From positions 1,116,001 through 1,180,000 of the forward strand of contig CP084611.1 in NCBI GenBank assembly GCA_025917655.1: a stretch of 64,000 nucleotides of DNA, in the 5' to 3' direction. Source of the DNA: Chlorella sorokiniana. Lineage: Eukaryota; Chlorophyta; Trebouxiophyceae; Chlorellales; Chlorellaceae. Positions 9,782-22,130 of this stretch are shown one piece after another (position 1 is the stretch's first letter; each line of letters starts with the position of its first letter). A program made the position numbers and the translations under genes. Below the pieces are notes generated by a model, which was not told the DNA's origin, ran no database searches, and saw only the letters and a list, made by a program, of their open reading frames with translations.

Positions 9782-12421
9782 ATGCAGAGGCAGGCGGCAC
9801 GAGAAGCCGCTCTTGGCCTTGCCGCAGTCGCCGCTGATCCAGCCAACAAGGAGAACGATGGAGGGGAGCGGGCAGCAGCTTTGCGCGAGGATTTGTATCG
9901 GCATGTGCTCAACAGCAACATCCTGGGCTCCGTCAAGGTGATTGCTCCCTGGTCTGCTGCATTGTGAGGGTCGGTTCAAACGCGGGAGCGGCCGCAATCC
10001 TGTGCGTCGATGCCGCACGCGCTCACGCAGGCGCACTTGAGGGCAGCCATCTACGCCCATCTCAAGGGCCATGGCTGCAGCTCGGCAGCCCCAGCCGCCG
10101 GCTGGCAGCCCCTGCCCTCCCAAGACCGCGCGCCCAGCCTGCAGCAGCACGTGCTCAACTGCCTGCTGGCGGAGCACCTGCTGGCCCAGCAGTATCGCTA
10201 CACCCTGTCGGTGTTCCTGGCAGAGAGCGGCAGCGGCACGCTGCCACGCCTGGAGCACGCCGACATCCTGCGCCTTGTTGGAATGCTGCCCGAGTCAAAG
10301 GTGCATGCCCTGCTCAGCTGCGGCGGCAGAGCGACCAGCGGCGCAGGGGGCAGTCACGGGGAGCCGGGCGGGGTGCCGGAAGACCCCCACCAGGCCCCGG
10401 CAAGCCTGGCAGAGGCCATGCTGTCTGCGCTGGGCCGGCTGGGAGGCCACGTGAGCACCGCTGCGGCTGGCTGCCAGACGGATGCCTGCGGCAGCGACGG
10501 CAGCGGCTGCGGCGCACCGGGCCCCCTCCCATCCCGGCAGCTGCTGGACAGGCTGCAGCAAGTGGAGAACGAGTGGCGGCGCAAGAGCAGCGCTGCGGAG
10601 AAGACGGCGGTCCTGGCTCTGGAGGAGCGCATGGCGGCATACCAGCGCGAGTGCGGCGCGCTGCGCCGCCCAGCTGCGGGAGCAGCTTGCGGCGCTGCGG
10701 GAGGGCGAGCTGGCAGAGGTGCAGCGCCGCGAGGCCGCCCGGCACCAGCAGCAGCTGGAGGCGGAGCGGGCGGCGCTGCAGGCGGCGCACCAGGAGCGGC
10801 TGGCGGAGCTGCACAGACGGGAGGAGGAGGTGGTGGAGCGGCGGCGGCAGGCTGCCCGGGAGCTGGACCAGGCTGCCGACGAGCACCTGCGCCGCATGCG
10901 GGCTGAGCAGGACCAGCTGGCCGCGTGGAAGGCGGAGCGTGAGGCCAAGCTGGCTGCAGCAGAGGCCGCCGCCGGGCTTGCACAGCGGCAGGCTGAGGAG
11001 GCGGAGCGGCGGGCCTTGGCGCAGCAGCGGGAGGGGGAGGCGCGGCTGGCGGAGATCCAGACAAAGGAGGCTGAGGTGGCGAGGAGGCAGGCGAAGGCCG
11101 ACGCTGAGTTGGAGCACGGGGCTGGGCTGCAGCGCCAGCTGGCCGCCGCCACGGAGCAGCTGGGCGGGCTGCAGCAGCAGCTGCGGGCAGCGCAGACGGC
11201 GCACCAGGCAGCCCAGGCAGAGGCTCAGCTGGAGATGGAGGGCCTGCGCCGAGACAAGCAGGGGCTGCTGGCCCGCGCCGCCGCCGCCGCCGCAGCAGGC
11301 CCCGGGCTCACGCCGGACGACGCAGCCAGGCTGCAGCAGGCTGTGCGGCGGCTGATGCGGCGGGTGGAGGAGCTGCAGGCGGAGGTGGCATCCGGCCGCG
11401 AGCGCGAGCGGCTGTGGCGCAGCGCCGCCGCCGACGCTGGCAGGGCCCTGGAAAAGGTGAGGCGGCGATCCCGCTCTGCTGGTGCACCGCGGCGTTCTGG
11501 ATGCCTCGGCGTACTCGCCCTGCGGCATTTATCCTGCCCACAACGTTGACCAATCCATGCGCTGATCTTGCAGAGCGCTGCCTCGCATGAGCGCGCGCTG
11601 CGGCACGGCGAGAGCTGCGCCTGGCGCTGGGCTCGGCGGCGCGCGAGGTGGCTGACCTGGCGCAGCAGGCGGGCGTGGCGGCAGCCGGCCTGGAGGGCCC
11701 CCTGCCGCGGCGCTCAGGGAGGCGTGTCGGGAGGCGCAGCGATGCAGCGAGGGGGCGCAGGGCAGGGTTGAGGCTGCCAAGAGAGAAGAGGAAGGCCTGC
11801 GGCGAGAGGCCGCTGCCCACCGGCAGCGAGCGCTGGCCAGGCGCGCAGCGGTTGCGCAGGGGCTGCACCGCGTGCTGCGCAGGCAGGGGGCTGGCGGCGG
11901 CGCGGCCAGCAGCGTCGACGGCACCAGCGAGAGCGAGGGCTCGCCGGCGACGGGCGCGCTGGCTGCCCCGGTGCGGCATGCGCCGCCGCAAGCAGGCTTG
12001 ACCGGGAGAGGGGGCCAGCCTGGGCCCTTGAAGTCTGAGCAGCAGCCGGAGCCTGTGCAGCATCAAGAGCAGCAGCAAGCTGTGCCCGCCAGCATGCCAG
12101 GCTGGGATCCAGCTGGCAGTGGCGGGCCGCAGCAGCACCCCGCAGACCAGACCGCCGCGGCGCCGGGCGCCACAGCTGGCCGCACGGCAGCCGACATCCT
12201 TGCTGCATATCGCGCCCGCCAGCAGCAGGCAGCACAGGCGGCGCCGCCCCGCTCACGCGAGCACGGGAAGCGACAGCGGCGGTGAGTCTGGCGATGAGGC
12301 GGGCGCCAACAGGACCGGCGGTGGCAGCCGGGGCATGCCGCCGGGTTGCGGCGCAGGTGTGCCAGCCGCCGTCAGCCGCCACGTGCCCGACCTGACGAGC
12401 GAGGACAGCAGCAGGCTCTGA
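9782..12421 (+). CDS. OFD1-like LisH and coiled-coil centriolar protein
   Basis: OFD1 is a centriole and basal-body protein needed for distal appendages and ciliogenesis (established for animals). ATG 9782 is in frame with REDLYRHVLNSNILGSVK, which ends at 9937, and the next exon begins at 10031 with AHLRAAIYAHLKG. A LisH motif follows: LNCLLAEHLLAQQYRYTLSV then FLAESGSG and LRLVGMLPESKVHALL, closely matching the OFD1 N-terminus in order and spacing. From about 10500 to 11870 the protein is an almost unbroken Gln/Glu/Arg/Ala-rich coiled coil. An intron lies at 11457-11573. The frame slips near 10665 (extra C in GCGCCGCCC), around 11620 and around 11720. The C-terminus is uncertain: one frame stops at 12285, another gives a Ser/Asp-rich tail ending at 12421, the end used here. 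FOP-family LisH proteins are an alternative, but the long coiled coil favours OFD1. Confidence 0.68.
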
Positions 12422-12815
12422 TGCCAGGGAGGCGCCAGCAGGGCAACACTTGGCATACAGGCCCGCGCCTCCACGCGCCATGCAGCTGCCAGCGTTACAG
12501 CCGTTGTGCAGCAAGGGGGACGTGGGCATAGCCTGGGAGCCTGAGAAAACTGGACGGGGGCCGGCAACACTGCGGTATCGCTGTGCTAGAGCGGCAGAGG
12601 AATGAAATGAAGGCAGTAACTAACTAGCTGCAGAGGAACAACAGGAGAGAGTACAAGAGGGGGCAGGGATAGGGTGGCCACTCGATGCCCAGGTGCTGGG
12701 CGGCGGTGGCCGGCTCATCGCTTTTCGCAGTTCTTGGTTCTTGGCGTGCGCCAGCCAAGATGGAAAGGTGCGCTGTGGTTGACGGCCTGCGCCGCCGCAG
12801 CCTCGCATGCGGCCA
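12422..12815. other. Convergent intergenic region with a possible minus-strand polyadenylation signal
   Basis: Lies between the end of the OFD1-like gene and the stop of the ankyrin gene. TTACA at 12495-12499, which is TGTAA on the minus strand, lies about 320 bases past the ankyrin stop codon and could be its polyadenylation signal. No gene was recognised. Confidence 0.4.
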
Positions 12816-15800
12816 TCACTCGTTCAGCCACGGCTGCAGGCGAAGCACGTCATCAATGCCGTCCGCGTCCCCGCTGCTGGCAGGCAGCGCGGCCTTGGCC
12901 GCCCGGCGGCGCGCGCGGGCGCGCCGGGAGGCGGCGGCGCCGCCCGCGGGGAGCGACCTGCTGAGGTGGCCGTGGAAGCCGCCCAGAAGGTCCTCCGCCT
13001 CCGACTCCACGCTGCTGGCGTCGCTCGGGAGAAGCTGCCGCCCACAAAGCCGGCCGCGGCGGCGGTGCCCGCCGCTGCGGCGGGTGCGGCCGCCAGGGGC
13101 GGCTGGGGCAGGGGTGCGGCGTGCTGCCGCGCGGGGCTGCCAAAGGAGTTGGCGGCGGCGGCGGGCACGCTCCAATCCACGCTGAGCCCTGCTGGCCACA
13201 GCGGGCAGGGGGTCAGAAGGGCAGGGAGGCCATGCCGGCTGGGGACCGACAAGCAAGGGGACGGCGGCGCACCAGCTGGTCACCCAGCGACAGCTTGCAA
13301 CGGGACAGCGCCCTACCTTGGAGCGTGGGCAGGTTGAGGCCAAACAGAGGCACAAACCCCGCCGCCGCTGCGGCAGACGAGCCCGCAGCCTGTGGCGCCT
13401 GCTCCTGCCGCAGCAGCTGCCCCGGTCCAAGCGCGGCAGGCGGCAGCACGGGCCGGGAGGGGTGCACAGGCTGGTGCATGCCGCTGGCGTCCCCAGCCAG
13501 CCTGGCCGGCGCCTGCTGCAGCACGGAAGGCGGGCACTGCGGCGGCTGCATGGCCGCCTGCAGCAGGTGGGCGCCCGCGGGCGGCAGCCGGGCCGTGGCG
13601 GCGACAGGCGGCGGCGCGTGCAGGCTGGCTGCAACGCTGGGCGGCAGCGAGGGCGGCTGAGGCAGGGGGGCTGGCGGAGCGGTCCAGGGCGCCGCCAGGC
13701 GGGGCCCCAGTCCCAGCGAGGCGGCGGCCGCCGCTATGGAGGCAGGATGCTGCAGCTGCAGCCCCGGGCCTCCCAGGATGCTGCGGATGTGGGCGGGCCG
13801 CGTGATGCTCGGCGCCTGCTGCGCCGCCCCCGCCTCAACTGCGGCCGGCTGCACTGCGTGCTGCCCAGGCGGCTGCTGCTGCACCTGGGACGCCCGCGCC
13901 GCCGCCACGCCCGCCCACGGAGCCAGCCTGGCTGCCGCCGGGCGTTGGTAGGCGGGGCCGGGGCCACGCCCGTGGGGCGGCGGGGCTGCACCTGCCCACC
14001 CTCTGAGGGTGCCGACGCAGCGGCTCCCGGCCCTGCGCGCTCTGCCGCGGTAGGGCGTTGAGATGGGGGCGACGACTGGCTGGACGGGCTGCTTGACGGG
14101 GGTGCCAGCCTGGCTGCCGGGCGGGGACGGCGGCGGCGGCCCGCGCCTCTCCCGGGCTGGCTGCCCGCCGCCTTCCCCTGCTTGCCGCCGCTGGCGACAA
14201 GAGGCTTGAGGCCGGTCTCAACGGTGCTGCTGCGCGCGCTTTCCGGCTTGTTGTTGGGAGGGCTGAGCACCTTGGGTGCGGGGGCGGGTGCAGCTGGCGG
14301 CCTGGAGCTGGGTGAGCCCTTGCCACTGCCGCGGCTGCCCCGCTCTGGCGGCCGCCCCTCGTCTGGAGCAGGGCCCCTGCCAGCACTGCTGCGGGGCTGC
14401 TGGGCGGCGGCACGGCGGCCGAGTTTTCATCCCCGGCGTCCGCCGCCCGGCCCGCTGCAGCCTCCGCCGCCTCGGCCTCTGCCGCCGCACGCTGCGCCGC
14501 CTCGGCCTCAGCCGCCTGCGCCCGTTGCTCCTCCTCGGCCGCGCGGCGCTGCTCCTCCTCCTGCTGCTGCTTCTTGGCGGCCTGCTTCTGCTTCTTGGCG
14601 GCTTTCTTGGCCTTTGCCCGCTCCGCCCGCTCCCTGTCCGCCTCCTCTTCCTCCAGCAGGGCCGCCATGACGGCGTCGGCCTGCGCCGCCGCCTGCCGCA
14701 AATCGGCCTCGCCGCCGCCCGCGGGCCCCGCCGCCTCGGTCGCCGTCAGCTTGGCCACGCGGCGCTGCCGCTCCTTCTCCGCCAGCCGCAGCCGCCCCTC
14801 GACGTAGCTGGGCCTGCGGGGGCGGGTGGGGGTGTGGAGGTGTGCACGGGCGCCGGGCGAGGCAGCAGAGCGGCGAGCATGCGTGGGCGGCAGCCTTGGC
14901 AGGGGCCAGGGGGCAGGGGGCAGAAGGGGTGTTGAAGGGCAGGGGCAGCAGGCGGGGGGCCCACTTGTAGCTGGACTTGCGGCTGAGCAGCTTCACCACA
15001 TCTGCCTCGCCCTTGAGGCGCCACGGCGAGCCGTGCTGCACCAGGCGCAGAACAACCTCGAAGCAGCCGCTGTTGGCGGCAGACTGCAAGGGGGACCCGG
15101 GAGGGGGGCAGCTTAAGTTTGCGATTTCATGGGGAAAGATTGGTTTACCCCCCCACCCCCCACCCCAAGGCGGCCTGCTTCAAGGGCACCACAGTTGCGG
15201 GTGTCGGCCCCACCCGAGCCCACCTGGATGGCCAGCCAGCCCTTGCTGTTCTTGATGGTGCCATCCGCCCCCGCCGCCGCCAGCCGCTCCGCCGCCTCGG
15301 CCCAGCCCTTGCCCGCCGCCAGGTGCAGCGGCGTGTTGCCGTTGCTGTTCTGCACGTCGCAGTCGGCCTTGGCCCCCAGCAGCACGTCCAGCACAGCCAC
15401 GTGGCCGCCTGCAGGTCATGGGGAGAGGGGCAGCGGTGCGGTGCCGCAGAGGCAGGGTGGGCAGCGGAGCCGTGCACGCGAGGCAGGTGCTGCGGCTGTG
15501 CCTTGCCCGCAGGCCACGGTGCAGGCGGCGCACCGGAAGCCGCGTTGTGCAGAGCCGACGACCCGTTCTGGCTCTGCAGGTCGACGTCGCAGCCCGCCGC
15601 CACCAGCCGCTCCACCACCGCCGCGTGGCCGTTGAGCGCGGCTGCAACAGCGCAGGGGCGGCGGTGAGTGGCGGAGGGCGGCCTGGCCCCAGCCAAGGCA
15701 ACCAACCGCAGAGCGAGCGCCCCACGCACTGCCGCCCGACAGCCAGACTTTGCTGGCGAGCGGCGCCATGCAGCGGCGGGGCCTCACCCGCGTGCAGTGG

Positions 15801-18800
15801 GGTGCATCCCGAGGAGGTTTCTGCGTCGGGGTGGGCCCCCAGCTCCAGCAGCAGCCCCGCAGCAGCCGCCCAGCCGTTGTTGGCGGCGATGTAGAGCGGG
15901 GAGCAGCCGTTGGTGGTGGCGGCGTCGACTGAGCCCGGGGGGTGCGCACGAGGATGAAGCAGAGTGCAGGCAAGGGAGAACATGTGGCGCCTTTGCGCCA
16001 AGCAGGGCAGAAGCTCTGCCTCGACGCCGCAGCGGCGGCGGCAGCCCTGTGCTGCCCCCCTCACCCGCAGCCCCCTCCTCAGCCAGCTCGCGCATCACCG
16101 CCAGGTGGCCCTGCGAGGCCGCGTTGTACAGGGCGGTGGAGCCGGAGGCGTTGCGCTGGTCCAGCTGCGCTCGCCCCTTGAGCAGGCGCACCACCTCGAG
16201 GTGGCCCCCCAGCGCCGCCTTGTGCAGCGGCGAGTCGCCGTCGGCCGCAGGATCCTCCACGTCGCTCCCCGCCGCCAGCAGCGCCGCCACGATGTCGGCG
16301 TGCCCCGCGGCGGCGGCGCCGTGGATGGGCAGCCAGCCGTCGGCGTCCTTGGCCGACACTGCCGCCCGTGCTGCCGCCAGTACCTGCCGCGCCAGCTCCA
16401 CGCGACCCTGAGCAGCAGCCAGGTGCAGCGCGGTGCGCCGCTTGGCCTCCGCTGCGCAAAGGAGGGGGAGGGTGTTGGTTGTGGGTGGGGTGGGAGTGGT
16501 GGGGTGGTGAAGGGGCAGGGCGAGCTGGGCGAATGGAAGAGACCGCAAAGGGATACGCTTGGCCTGGCCGGGCCCCCGCAGGGACCGGGCCGCAAGCCGC
16601 ACAAACAGGCCAGGTCGCATGCTGTTCTGTGTGAGGAGGAAGCTGAGGCAGGGCTGCCCTGTACGAGGCTGCCGGCGGCGGCGGCGCACCCGTGCCGTCT
16701 GCGTCCAGCAGCAGCGCCACGCAGTCTGGGTGGCCGTGCTCCGCTGCCAGCTGCACAGGGGTCTGCCCATTCTGGTCCAGCACCTCCAGCGGGCCGGCAG
16801 GGGGACGCGCCGCCGTCCCTGGCCGGCGCCGCCTCCAGGGGCGCGGGGCGGGGCTGCGCCGCATGGCGGCCACCAGCAGGCGCACGCAGGCGGCATGCCC
16901 CGCCTCCGCTGCAAAGTGCAGCGGCAGGCGGCGGTTGCAGTCCTGGGACCAGGGGCTGGCGCCTTCCGCCAGCAGCCGCTCCGCCGCCGCGGCTGCAGGC
17001 CCAACAGGGGGAAACATGCGACGCCGGCAGAGAGTCAGCAAGAAGCGGCCGGCTCAACATCGGCGGAAGGCGATCGATGCGAGCGACAGGAGCTGCGCCT
17101 TGCCATGCGCCCCAGCACCTCCTCAGGCCCCCCGCCCTCCCGCTTATGCCCCCGCTGCTGCTCCCCGCCCCTCACCGTGCCCGTTGTTGCACGCCCAGAA
17201 GAGCGGCGTCCAGCCGATGGCGTCGGCGCGGTCGGCCCCCGCCGCCCCCGCAGGGCACAGCTCCAAGAAGCGGCTGAGCAACGCCAGAGCGCCAGCGCCC
17301 GCCGCAAAGTGGAGGGGGTGCAGCCGTGCGCGTCGGCGGCGTCCACGGCGCAGCCGGCAGCCAGCAGCACCTCCGCCACCTGGCGGTGGTCGGCGCCGCG
17401 CCGCGCAGCCAGCGCCGCCTGCCCGCACCCAATGGCGGCGTGGTGCAGCGGTGACTTGCGCTCCGCATCCAGCTCTGGAGCGGGTGGAAGGGGGGAGGGC
17501 AATCGTAGAATGAGTGAAAGGGAGAGAGCAAGGGCAGGCCGCCGGACGCCTGCCGCCCACAATGTGCCCGCCCTCCGGCCCCTCCCACACAGCAGCCGCG
17601 CCTGCAACGCGGCCGCCCCCTGGCGGTACCACCCAGCCCGCACCCGTCATGTCGAACCCCGAGCCGTACAGGTACTGCAGCGCGTCCAGGCCGCCCTCCC
17701 GGGCCGCCGCGTGCACCGGCGTCTGCCCAGCCTGGCGGCACTTGGCGGGGCTGGCTGCCCCCGTCATCAGCACGATGCCCACCATCTCGCTGCTGCCCCC
17801 GGATGGCCGCCGTGAGCAGCGGGCGCGGCGCGCGGGGGCAGGGGCCAGGGCGGGGGCGGAGGGGGAGAAGAGGAGGACGAAGAGGGCGAGGTCGCCGCGC
17901 AGGGCGCAGTAGTGCAGCGGCATGCAGCCGTGCTGGTCGGCGGTGGCCAGCGGCGCCCCGCCTCCAGCAGGGCGTGCACAGCGCCCACGTGCCCCGACTT
18001 GGCCGCCAGGTGCAGCGGCGTCAGGCCCTCCCCCGCACGCGGCCGAGGGGCTGGCCCCCGCCGCCAGCAGGCGGCGCAGCGTGCGCGTCGCGCCCTGCAC
18101 CGCGGCCCAGCACAGCGGCGTGTAGCCCTGGCTGTCTGGCGCATCCAAGCCAGCAGGCTCTGCCTCCCCGGCATCCGTCGCAGCGTCCGCCCCCTGCTGG
18201 TGCTGCGCGATGAGCAGCTCCGCCGCCGCCGCTTGGCCGTGGATGACGGCGCAGTGCAGCGGGGTGCGGCCCAGGCCGCGGCCGTCGGTGCGTGCCAGCG
18301 CGCCGCCGCCCGCCGCCGCCAGCAGAGCGCGCAGCACGCCCACATCGCCGCGGCTGGCAGCCTCGTGCAGCAGGTCCTCCTGCTGGAGGGCGGAGCCCAC
18401 ATCGCACCGCCCCCTCCAGCAGCCAGGCCACCAGCGGCGCGGAGCCGCTGTGCACGGCGGCCGCCAGCACGGCGCAGCCGGCTCGCGCGTCCAGGCGTAA
18501 GCCTCGCGCCTCCAGCGCCCGTAGCACCTCCAGCTGGCCGGCTGCGGGAAGGGGGCAGGAGGACTGTGTGGAGCAAAGCTTCTTTTCGCTGTGCAAACCG
18601 CAAAGCCACGTTTAGCTGCAGCCTCCCCTCGCTTCCGCTTGCACATGGATCTCTGCGCCCAGCCGTGGTCCACCCTGGGAGGCCGTCAGCAGCCGCGGCA
18701 CACGCCCCTCACCTCGCGCCGCGCACTCGGCAAAGGAAAGGCAAAGGACTCCGCCACCAGCTCGCCGCCGTCCCCAGCCCCACCCATGCGGGGTGGCTGC

Positions 18801-21800
18801 TCGGCTCCTCCGCAGCCAGGCAGCGCAGCAGGTCGAGCTGGCGAGCGGGTGGGTGCTGCCCCGGCCCCGGCTGCCCCCATACTCCTCGGCCCCGCGCCGC
18901 CCGTCAGCCAGCAGCCCGCGGCCAGCAGCGGCGGCACCAGCGCCGTGTGGCCGTTGAGCACGGCCAGGTCCAGCGCGTTGCGGGCGGAGAAGTCGAGCAG
19001 GCGCGGGTCGGCCCCCGCGCACAGCAGCACCTCCACCACCTCGGCGCACCCCTGCGCCGCCGCCAGGTGCAGCGGCGTGCCGCCCTCGCTGCCGTCCGCT
19101 AGCGGCCCTGCCATGCTGTCAGCCACGTAACCCGCCAGCAGCAGCTTTCCCACAATGTCTGGGGGATGACAGGGCAAGGGCGGCGTGGGGTTGAAGGAGC
19201 GAGCAGGCGGGGCATAAGTGCGAGCAACCAGCTCGACCCGCCGGCCGACAAGCACAGCATGCACAGCAGGCCCCCGGCCCAGCCGCAGCACTGATCAGCC
19301 GGTGCACTGGCTCCTGCAGCCTGCCAGCCGCTGCACGCCGACCAAACGTCTGGGTGCGCACCCGTGAAGCCGCGCTCCGCCGCCAGGTGGGCCGGGGCCA
19401 CAGCGTGCGCGTCGCAGGCGGCCACCGACGCGCCCGCGATGATGAGCTGGCCCGCCACCCTGTCGCGCCCCGCCCGCGCCGCGTAGTGCAGCGGCGTCCA
19501 GCCGTGCAGGTCGGCTGGGTCCACCGCCGCCCCGCGCCCCCACAGCTCCATCACCACCGCCCACCAGCCGCGCGCCGCCGCCGCGTGCAGCGGCGTGCGC
19601 CCTTGCAGGTCGGGAGCATCCAGCTGCACGCCCCTCGCGCGGCACAGGCGGGAGGCCACGCGCTCGTGACCCGCCCATGCAGCCAGGTGCAGCGGCGTGG
19701 CGCCGTCGATGCTGCGCGCGTTGACGTCGCACTGCGGCGGCGGGATGCGCGGCGAAGGCGAGGTGGGACCGGGGCCGACCGACCGGCTACCCCGCCTCTG
19801 CAGGTCAATGCTCCACGGCAGAGCCCACAGGCATGGAAGCTGTGCAAGCCGGGCGCAAGCACGCCCGCAGCGCACCTGGCCGGTTGCCAGCAGCGCAGCC
19901 ACCACCTCCAGGTGGCCGTACAGCGCCGCCAGGTGCAGAGGGGTGCAGTACTGCAGGCTGGGCGGTCCAACGTCCGGGGGCCCACCGTCACGTACCGCCC
20001 GCGCTTGGGGGCGGCGCGCTGCCGCCGCAGCGCCGCTGCGAGCACGGCGCGTCCGTCGGGCAGCCATCCAAGGCGCAGCAGGCGTTGTGCCGGGGCGCTG
20101 CCGCCGCAGGATGCGCCGCCGTCTGGGTCCCCCTCCTGCCCCTCGCCCTCGCCCCTGCCCTCCCCTTCGGGCTGCTGCTTCAGCAGCGTGCGATAGTCCA
20201 TGGGCAGGGCCTTGCCCGGGACGCCCCCGCCGCCACCAGCTGCCCCACGATGTCGGCGCGGCGGTGGCAGCCGCCACATGCAGGGCTGCACGCAGGCGGG
20301 CACACGGGCGAGGGCTGGTGTCAACAGGGCGGAGGGGTCTCGGCCTCGGGCCAAGGAGCGGTGCAAAGCGGCACCACACACAACGCAGGGGTGCACCGGG
20401 GCCGCGGTTGCAGTCGCTGCCCCGTGCCCTTCACCCCGCTCACCGCTGCGCCCCAGCAGGTCCATTCGGTCCACCAGGCTGCCCCCAGCAGCATGCTGAG
20501 CGGCATGGCGGCGCAGCCCCCAGGCGCAGCCACCTGCTCCGACAGGGACAGGCCGCAGGCAGCCACCTCCTTCTGCAGGTTGGCCACGATGCGCTGCAGG
20601 CAAGGTGGCAGCAGGCGGCGGCGCATGCTCAGCCCCCGCCACACACGCCGTCGGCGGCGCTGGCCACGGCATCAAAGCCCCCAGGATGCGCCAACAGCGG
20701 AGCGGGGCGCACTCGCGGCGCGCACTGCCGTGGGTTCCCACCTGCGAGAGGTCGTGCACCAAGCTGAGGCTGTCCAGCAGCCCCTGCTGCACCTCCGGCG
20801 CCGCGCTGCTGCTGCTGCTGCTGCCGCTGTCGAGGCCAAGCGGGCGTGCTCTGCTTCTGGCGGCACGGCGGCAGTGCCGCCGCCGGGTGCCAGCGCAGCC
20901 GCTGCTGAGCCTGCAGCAAGCACAGGGCTGGAACCTGCTGCTGACGTGGCAGGGGTGCTGATGCTCAGCTTCGACACTTGGCGAATCACGCGCTGCACCG
21001 CTGTCGGCTTGACGCTTGAGCTGTTCGGGAGCCCGCTTGGTCGCTCTCGCCGCACAACCCGCTGCTGCTGGTACCATTCTCCACTGCTTCGCCATCAGCA
21101 GGCCCGTCGCTGGGTGCGGGCGCGCTGGCAGCAAACGGAGCAGCACCGCCGTCTGGTGACGCTGCAGCGCCGCCATACGGCGAGTCGGGGATGCGGCGCG
21201 CTTGCGCCGCAGCCGCCTGCGCTTGCCATCAACATCCACAGCCTCAACAGTGAAAGCCCGAGCTTCAACGGCTGCCATTGGCAAACCAGCGGCAGGGGGT
21301 GCCGGCGCTGCTTGCATGGCCACCAGTGGCTGTGGCGCGCAGGTTGATGCGGTGGCGGTGGGCGCCGCGGGCTGCTGCGAAGCTGGCGGCAGGCTGGAAG
21401 TTGCTGTGGTTGCATTGCTAACCCCGCCATCAGAAGCACAGCCACCGCCGCTTGCCAGGGCGCATTGCCGCGGCTGCAGAGACAGCTGCAGGGCAATCAT
21501 GGCCGCCACCTCGCCATCATACTTGCTGCGCCACTCTGAGCCAAGCGCCAGGCTGAGCACCGGCAGCCAGTTATGAGCCACAAAAGCCTCCCAGCTGGTC
21601 GCGGCATCAGGTGCGCTGCTGTACTCAGCCTGCAAAGGCAGCAGAACTCATCCAGGCATGCTTGCAGGCCAAGTGTGGCAGGCTCTGTTGGCCGCAGCTC
21701 TGCTTATGGGCAGTGGCGGCGGGCGGCGCTGCCGCCGCTCACCAGCATTTGGGCTGCAGCTTCCTTTGCGCCAGCGGGCAGCGCACAGCTCAAGCGCTGA

Positions 21801-21859
21801 GCCAGTACGTCCACCTCCGACCCGCCCTCGGGCAGGGAGAAGGGCAAGGCTTCAGCCAT
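12816..21859 (-). CDS. Giant ankyrin-repeat protein with charged and Pro-rich C-terminal region
   Basis: A single long minus-strand gene is inferred. ATG 21859 opens exon 1 (21859-21743, MAEALPFSLPEGGSEVDVL), spliced to 21629 (AEYSSAPDAATSWEAFVAHN). After a low-complexity region, ankyrin units recur from about 19.95 kb down to 15.0 kb. Clear examples are TPLHLAALYGHLEVVAALL, TPLHLAAWAGHERVA, TPLHYAARAGRDRVAGQL, TPLHLAAAQGCAEVVEVLL, TPLHFAAGAGALALL, SPLHKAALGGHLEVVRLL and TPLHLAAGKGWAEAAERL; I count about 25-28. Each exon carries a few repeats and the series continues across introns, which argues for one gene. The C-terminal third has an Ala/Glu/Lys coiled coil (KKAAKKQKQAAKKQQQEEEQ), a Pro/Ala-rich stretch and the end DDVLRLQPWLNE at 12816. 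No kinase, KH, zinc finger or membrane domain was found, so a scaffold role is inferred only. Several frame slips occur. Two adjacent genes cannot be fully excluded. Confidence 0.6.
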
Positions 21860-22130
21860 TTATCGGTCGAAGGTGCAGCCCTGCAACGCCACCCGCGCAA
21901 TCAATGCCATGAAAAGAACAATCTGTACAACGAGAAACTGATATGGATGGATGGCCGTGCTGCTCAAGCGGCTTGGTGGGAGGCAAAGAGTTGGGTGCAG
22001 GTGCAAGAAGGTTCTGGGCGCTTGAAAGCTGGCAAATTGGTATGTGACATTACTCGCTGTGCATGGAAGGCAAGCAGGGCCTGCAGGGCGAGCAGGCAAG
22101 AAGAAGCACTCCTCACCTTCAGGCATTCAG
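21860..22130. other. Region upstream of the ankyrin gene start
   Basis: Short stretch between the ankyrin start codon and the first duplicated segment. It is likely promoter. No protein is recognised. Confidence 0.4.
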
